Positions 57,780 to 64,000 of a stretch of 64,000 nt of DNA are shown piece after piece. Made by a program: the position numbers and the translations under genes. The stretch comes from Rhinopomastus cyanomelas. Lineage: Eukaryota; Chordata; Aves; Bucerotiformes; Rhinopomastidae. The notes under the pieces were generated by a model. The model saw only the letters and a list, made by a program, of their open reading frames with translations. It ran no database searches and was not told the origin of the DNA. Where the stretch lies: contig VXBP01003750.1 of NCBI GenBank assembly GCA_013400115.1, forward strand, positions 1 through 64,000, read 5' to 3'. The number at the start of each line of letters is the position of its first letter. Position 1 is the stretch's first letter.

Positions 57780-60700
57780 GAAAAAACCCAACGTTTATTG
57801 AGCATACAGGCACAACACCCTGCCTGATATGCCTTACTAACAATACAAAGCAATAACCTCAGGTCAAAAGATAAGTTACGATACATGCAAAAACATCCAG
57901 GTTTTGCACTAAGTAACATGTTAGATATAGGTACATCTGTCAAATAAACATACATCTACTCTCCTAAAGAACAAAACTTCTTCAGAGACTATTTCAAAAG
58001 TGAAAGTACAACAAAACAACCATGGTTGAGTAGCGTATTGGACACAAAGCATCCTACACAGAGACATTTGACCTTTAGAGGCAAAAGCTGTAACAGGCAA
58101 ATAGCTGAGAGCCAGATCCCCAAATACTTACTTATGAAAAGCTCTCAGTGAAGCCTAAGGTACTATCAGAATGAGGTCTGAAGGATTTTGCCCTTAATGA
58201 GTAACAATTATGAGTGAATAAAGATGTCTCTATTGGTGAGAACACAAAATCATATGTCTAAGTTTAATGTTGCTGATAAAAGTGTAAGGAGGAAAGACAG
58301 ACTTAATACAAGGGAAACAACATTTTTTGTAAAATCTTAAGAAAAATAATTATTATGAAGCATAAACTGGGACAATGAACATGTCCTGAAATCAAAGTCG
58401 AAGTGGTTAAAGTGAATAAATACTCTAAATAATTAAGTTCATTTTTATCCTACAGAACAATAATCAGTATTAAGAACTAGGAAAGCAGAAAGAGGAGAGA
58501 GACCTTTTCTTTACTTTTAAACAAGGGTGATCAGACCTGGAATATTCTCTCTCTATCACGCTATGTATCTATGTTTTACAAGGCTATCCAGAAGAAAGGG
58601 ACAGAGTATACACATACTGCCACTGTGGGTTCAACAGATCTATGCTTCCTCTCACACGATGACTAACCAAGGGCTCAGTCCTCTAACAATACTGGTGAAT
58701 TTGGTGGGGGGAAGAGAGGGACTGGATGGGGAGTGAAGGCTGGGGTGAAGGCAACTCTAACTCCGTATCAGTGTGTGACAAGTGCTCTCTGCCACGTGGA
58801 AGGGGACATGTCTGTGCTGCTGTCCAGGTTTCCAGATAACCACAGGCTGGATCAAGGCTGCTACTTTTGCAATTAAAAATACTGCAAAACTCTCCTCAGA
58901 CTTTGCTGGCGAACGTGCCCAGTGCTGCAGCAGCGAGTGAAATATGCTATCCCCATTGCAGCCAGCCAGCGCGGACACCCTGAGGCATTTTGTCCAGAGA
59001 GCAAAGAAGGGAGCAGCCCCTTCAACATGAGAACTGCTGCAGCAGCAGGACTGAGGAGCTAAAAAAAGGCAAGTAGACAGGTGCTTCAGCTCTTCTCTTT
59101 CTTAAGAATCTTATGAATCAGCTGGGCTTTTTCAGCTCCGATTACAGAAAAGCAAGTCTGCTTTGTTTCCACGGTGTAAAAACAATAATGGACAAGATCC
59201 TAAAAGACAGCAAGATCCAAACAATGAAGTCCTCACTCAGAGACATCCTCCCTAAAACACCAAAGACAAACGGTGGGTGCTTATGACTGGGTTTTCTCTC
59301 TACATACATATACGTATATATATATTATATGGCTGTGGTGGAGTGGCACAGAGAAGCTGGTAGCAAGGAGCTCCACAATCCCTGCGTGCTGCACAGGGAG
59401 AGAACACTGCGATAGCTGGTTATATAGACACACTAGTCAAAGCCTCATGTAAAGCAGGTTGCTGCTGCCTACTAACTATTGCCATAGCTCAAACACTGCA
59501 GTACCATAGCACAGGCACTCAGGCCACTTACACACAAAGAACACAACCCAGCTGTGGGGAGACACACAGCTCTACACCCACTGTGTAGGATTTCTGCAGA
59601 ACAGCTTTCTCCAGCTTTGGTCAGAGTTGCAACACTGACCCGCGTTGTGGATAAGAAGACACACCTCACTTCTTTGAGCAGTCACCTCCTGTGTTTTAAG
59701 GAAAGCACTGTATCCCCAACCAAAAAAGAGCAATATCAGTCATCAGCAAATCCACCATCACTGTGGCCACTTTTTGTTGTTGCTGTGATCACAAATCAAG
59801 CATCTACTTACTCAGGTGAGTCTAATCCAAACTGTGCCACTGACCCAGGAGGTAACTTTTGGCATACAAACAGGATATGCTTCTCCAGAGGGGCTTACCT
59901 ACTGTACTGATTTTAAGATACCAATGGCTCAGCACCTTTGAGAAAACCCTTGTCTAACTCTTTGCCTTACTCTCTGTCCACGTGTGATGTCGTAGCACAA
60001 GCTCAGCACCACCCCTGCATATTGCAAGCCTTAAAATGCATTGAACGCACACAAAGTACAAAACAACAAACTGTGAATGGAGTAAGGTGAGGAATTGTAT
60101 CCTGTAGCCCTAAGACCATAAAGGAGGCTTGGTGTCACGGGATACAGGCAGATAAAGCAGCAGTTAATAGCACACATCAGAGACGCCAACCGACACTGAC
60201 AGTTGTCACAGATTTTCTTTGCTAACAAAGAGCCAACAAGAGAAAGTGAAGAAATGACTTCTTTTACCACCGTTTCTTCACTGCTTCAAAGTGTTTTATG
60301 ACACTACTGAATGGTGACTGCTTTTGTACAGAAAATGCACAGTAGGTTGGTTTTGTGGTCCAAATAAACCATGCTGCTTCTTTTGTTCTTCATATCATGC
60401 ACAGGGATGTGAGCGGCTTCTTGCCAGTCATTAGTGAAAAGAACAAGCGCGTTTTTGACAACAAAATGCTCCTGTAACTAACATTTTCCGTGTTCATTGC
60501 TGCAGCCATCATTAGCCAGAGCAACTCAAAATGTTTCTGGAATTTCCTTTCCTGTTGTCTGCTTTCTTTCCAGCGTTCGCAATGCTTCCCCATGCAGTTA
60601 TTTACAAAGAGATGGTCCTTGTGGTGAAGAACCTTAATTAAATTTACAGTTGCTAAGGTACATTTTATAACTGCTAGCAGTTACACTCAGACAGAACTAA

Positions 60701-62327
60701 TGGAATTTATTGTGCAGCTCTAGGCTGGGCTAGCAATATAATTAAAGTGCAAATAAAGATAAAAACCACAAGCCAGGCAGATCTGTTTTTCATCGCCAGT
60801 GTTAAGAAGCATCATGACTGTTGTAAGAATAGGCCTAGGTCACAATCTGTCTGAAACATCTATCTCCCTGAGAGGTTTTTAGGGAGGTATACGGTGATAT
60901 AGCCCTATTTCTTCAACTGGCTGAGAGTCATTGGAAAAGTAAGGACACTTTTCCAGCCAATTTGTTTTCAACAGTGCTAACACCAACGTTTTATACTGCG
61001 ATGCACTTTACAGCATGCGCTTGAGCTCATGTTCCATGCAGCTACAACAGGCCACTTTCAATCAGGAAAACTTACCATCTAGCTGCAAAAATGACATCAG
61101 TGTACCTGGTATGTCACAAAAGCACAGGCTTTGGAAACACTTACAAACAGCACATTTTTTTAAAGCGTGTGCCCATATGCAAGTAATTACTAGCTCAGAC
61201 AAAAATATATAGTCTGTGTTTGCTGGCATTCAAAGTTTGCCACAGATGTGAGCAATTCTAGAGCTAAGTCAGTGCTGAATGGCTGAACAAAAAAGCCCAG
61301 GCATTTTTCAGACCACTGATTCCACGTAAAACAAAACAGTCCTTCCAGCTCTTAGTGCTTGTTGCTGATCACTGCCCATCGCCAGACCAGAGATGTATTT
61401 GTTTCTCCCCACGGTGTGCCCAGAAAGTGCTCTGTAGCCTGAATTGTCAGAGAAGCTGCAGGAGGTGCCAAAGAATAAAGTGCCTTTTCCAGGGCTGTGT
61501 GCAGCATGACTAACTATCTCATTCACTGTGTTTCCAGGTTTGTCAGGCCTCCTAACCTGGTATTTCCTAGCTGAAGTTTGCAGGGATGGCAACTATTTAC
61601 AGCTATTCAACTACTTCATTTGCTTTCCACTCTGTAAATACGTTCATTGTGTATCAATAAAGAAATATTTACAACTCACTTATATGTAAAATCAGTCACC
61701 TTAGGAAAGGCTAACAAGACATGTAAAAGAAGGTAAGGTTTTATAAAGGATGTTTTATAAAGCATTAAATGTATAGCAAGTGTTTTGAACAGCTGCAGAA
61801 CTGGGTACCAAATGCTACCTTAAAGTCACTCTGAGATAGTAAATGAATGTCAGGATCCTGCTATTTCAATGAAGTTATCATGATGAGGACACCACGACCA
61901 TGACAGCCCTACTGAATGCACATCTAGCCATTGACTCAGGCCACATCACAGCTTTATCATTTATCTCAATATACCTGAGTATATTACCATCATTTCAGCC
62001 TCGCAAACTTTTCACCTAAGATGTCTACGATGAGTACCCATTCATAGGAAAGTTGTGTATTTTCCATTAAATGCACAGTCCCTACTGCAAATCATTATCT
62101 TTGCAAAGCGACAGTCATTCAGTCTGGGTGGCAAGTGTCTTTGCCTTCCACCTCTAATGCTCATTTGCATTGCCTGAGAGGGAAATGCTGTGAGGCTCTG
62201 TATTTCTTACTGCAAAAGAGAGCTTGCATTCTTCTCAGTATTTCCCTTACTGTCTTTAGGACTTGGCATGCATGGTTTTGTTCATTGTACTAAAGATTTC
62301 TGTAGACTCTGAGGCAAAGCTGGATCT
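57780..62327 (-). other. RASGRF2: probable long 3' UTR of RASGRF2
   Basis: About 4.5 kb downstream of the stop codon contains no recognisable CR1, although CR1 lies directly on both sides. On the minus strand, AATAAA signals occur at 60711-60706 and at 57799-57794; the latter is followed by a GT-rich stretch (TGGTGTCTGTCTT) like a downstream element. Mammalian RASGRF2 also has a long 3' UTR. The region is AT-rich and has no long reading frame. The end point is inferred; the AATAAA at 57.8 kb could instead belong to an LTR. Confidence 0.4.
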
Positions 62328-62420
62328 TCAGGCAGGGAGTCTGGGTTCAATCTTTAGGGAAAGTTCATACAAGGTATCTTCATCTATGATGAGTGTCTTG
62401 TCAAGTAAATAGTGAGTGAC
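62328..62420 (-). CDS. RASGRF2: RASGRF2 last coding exon
   Basis: This exon has 30 codons plus TGA (62330-62328) after acceptor CTCTATTCCAG. It encodes VTHYLLDKTLIIDEDTLYEL and ends EPRLPA. Confidence 0.93.
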   Translation of the reverse strand, partial: VTHYLLDKTLIIDEDTLYELSLKIEPRLPA

Positions 62421-63310
62421 CTGGAATAGAGAAAAAACAGACTCTACCTTACTTCCACAAAAGTTTTTCTACTTTCATCTTCCCCTTCAGCCCATTTCAG
62501 ATCCTGAGATTCCCTCACATTGTTTTCCTGAGAGACACAAAAGCTCATTAGAATGCACCAGCAGTACCCTATAGACTCTTGCAAATGGGCAAATTCTTGG
62601 CCATGTTACCTAAGTCCAACTTATTCTTCTAGAGTCTGAGGAGAAGTCTTCACTCAAGGCACAGATTGGCTTTGAGCAAATTTTCATTGCTCCCGTGAGG
62701 GACAAAGAGAGAAGGAACTTCTTCCCAGCAAGAGTGACGGAGCACTGGAACAGGCTGCCTAGGGTGGGTTGTGGAGTCTCCTCTGGAGACATTTAAATCC
62801 CACCTGGATGTGTTCCTGTGCAGCTCAGTCTAGGTGATCCTGCTGTGGCAGGGGGATTGGACTAGATGATCTTTCGAAGTCCCTTCCAATCCCTAGTGTT
62901 CTGTGATTCTGTGAAAGGGAAGATTGCTGCAGGATGAAATGTGGCATCAGCTATTGCTTTGGCTATCTCCTGTCCTCAGGGGAATTATGCTTCAAACTGG
63001 GCAAGGTGAACCCATTCCTTTGCACCCCAAACCTATAAAGGCTGCGATCCTGAAAGACCTTACGGAGAAGGAGGAAAAAACTTGCTTTTATAAGCAGTGT
63101 CAGAGTTTCTGCAGGGGGAGGACAGTACAGCCCCAGAGTACCTGAACATGAGCAGAATGCACTGACTGCAGCTATACCTTAGAAATTGCTACCACAGCTT
63201 TGATTTTGTTAGTAAGAGACAGTGCCTAAGAAGAGACTTACCTTTTGCTGATGCTCTATGCGGTAGGAGGTCTGCTGGAACTGACGTATTTCCCTGATAA
63301 TGTGTGAGAT
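62328..63310 (-). CDS. RASGRF2: RASGRF2, last two coding exons (partial, 5' part outside window)
   Basis: Two exons joined in phase 0 encode ISHIIREIRQFQQTSYRIEH-QQK and then VTHYLLDKTLIIDEDTLYEL through KIEPRLPA-stop. This is the C-terminal end of the CDC25-type RasGEF domain of RasGRF proteins and matches RASGRF2 by sequence and by synteny next to CKMT2. RASGRF2 activates Ras (CDC25 domain) and Rac (DH-PH) in response to calcium/calmodulin and is strongest in the nervous system. Only 53 codons are in view. RASGRF1 is a paralogue with a similar tail, but gene order favours RASGRF2. A plus-oriented CR1 sits in the intron between the two exons. Confidence 0.92.
62703..62915 (+). mobile_element. 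CR1 LINE, 3' end in last RASGRF2 intron
   Basis: AGAGAGAAGGAACTTCTTCC through GTTCTGTGATTCTGTGA. It is antisense to RASGRF2 and lies wholly between its last two coding exons. Confidence 0.9.
63242..63310 (-). CDS. RASGRF2: RASGRF2 penultimate coding exon
   Basis: This exon has 23 codons between acceptor TTCTTTTGAAAG and donor AAAAG|GTAAGT. It encodes the helix with IREIRQFQQTSYRIEH of the RasGEF C-terminus. Confidence 0.92.
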
Positions 63311-64000
63311 CTTTCAAAAGAACACACGCAAATGAGTAAGGACAACTATTGACTTCAGCTAAGCCACACCCGGTAAGAGTTTCACACCAAACTATGCAGT
63401 TTACCCTGGGAGTAGAGAACAAAGGGGCTCCCAAGAATTTCTCTTTCCTAAATGAACCATTTATTGTACGTACAACCTCAGGTGAACCACTTTGTCTCGC
63501 TACACCTCCTACTGATAACCTCTTTTTGCCTCAAGTGACTGCTGCGATGTGTGGCCATAGTAGGGTGTTAAACTGAGATAAGAAGATAAATTTCCATGCT
63601 TCCCTCAGAGCAGTTGTTGCAAAACAACACTACATGGAATTTGGAGAGAAATCAACTTTAAGATGCTTTTTCATATAGACCACGGCACACTTGAAAAGGA
63701 GATTATGATCGTTGCTTTCTGGTGAATCACTGCATTCCTTTAATTCTGGTTATGTGAAAAAGCCTTTTGTTGCTCTTTGATGAGCTTCAGACAGCCGCCT
63801 TTTCTGTCATCTCTCAGAGAACAAACTGGAGGCAAATTCACTCTGCAGAAATACTCCATTTACCAGAAGGTGGTGATAGAAGACTGGGTCAAGTAATTAT
63901 TTCAAACAATATACTTGAACACATTAGACGTTAAATTCAAGGAGTAATAACTGAATCAATAACTAACTGACACAATTAAACACCATTTGAGAAAGCATAT
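63311..64000 (-). other. RASGRF2: RASGRF2 intron (continues beyond window)
   Basis: No earlier RASGRF2 exon could be recognised up to the window edge, so this is read as intron. Confidence 0.6.

Noticed and set aside
59300..59332. TA-rich microsatellite (tacatatacgtatatatata)
   Set aside because: A short simple repeat with no associated structure.
1..64000. CRISPR arrays or prokaryotic operons
   Set aside because: The regularly recurring motifs are CR1 tails in both orientations at irregular spacing; all real genes have introns.

Overview
The window is vertebrate nuclear DNA, almost certainly from a bird. Three conserved genes are readable on the minus strand, and dozens of 5'-truncated CR1 LINE retrotransposons with the typical avian ATTCTATG-like tail fill the space between them. 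By rough hand count CR1 covers about 12 kb (near 19%) of the 64 kb. That is high for a bird and resembles the CR1-expanded genomes of woodpeckers and their relatives; the lineage is an inference. The gene order RASGRF2 - CKMT2 - ZCCHC9 matches human 5q14, and this block lies on chromosome Z in chicken, so the sequence is probably Z-linked. No bacterial features, CRISPR arrays, tRNA or rRNA genes were seen.

Layout, left to right. (1) 1-5.4 kb: intergenic sequence and a candidate 3' UTR of ZCCHC9, with scattered CR1. (2) 5.38-11.48 kb: ZCCHC9, five coding exons, minus strand, complete (254 codons, four CCHC zinc knuckles). Its 5' end lies in a CpG island (about 11.1-12.0 kb) with a perfect CRE and an ETS/CRE-like site. 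(3) 12.0-26.7 kb: intergenic, CR1-rich, ending in an exact 668-bp duplication split by one N that looks like an unmerged contig overlap. (4) 26.78-40.92 kb: CKMT2 (sarcomeric mitochondrial creatine kinase), nine coding exons, minus strand, complete at 419 residues with transit peptide and active-site Cys317; a candidate non-coding 5' exon lies at 44.1 kb. (5) 44.2-57.2 kb: intergenic, with CR1, AT-rich low-complexity tracts and a large CR1 interrupted by a 461-base gap. (6) 57.7-62.3 kb: CR1-free DNA interpreted as a long RASGRF2 3' UTR. (7) 62.33-63.31 kb: the last two coding exons of RASGRF2, minus strand, giving the end of the CDC25/RasGEF region; the rest of the gene lies to the right of the window.

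The three genes do not form a pathway. CKMT2 stores and shuttles phosphocreatine energy in striated-muscle mitochondria, ZCCHC9 is a nuclear/nucleolar zinc-knuckle protein, and RASGRF2 is a calcium-responsive Ras/Rac exchange factor. They are syntenic neighbours with the same orientation.

No previously undescribed system could be supported. The observations most worth following are the likely false duplication, assembly breaks concentrated in CR1, several nested CR1 insertions (one with a 19-bp near-perfect flanking repeat), a tandem duplication in the CKMT2 5' intron, a 96%-identical 84-bp unnamed repeat pair, and a perfect interferon-response-like element upstream of CKMT2.
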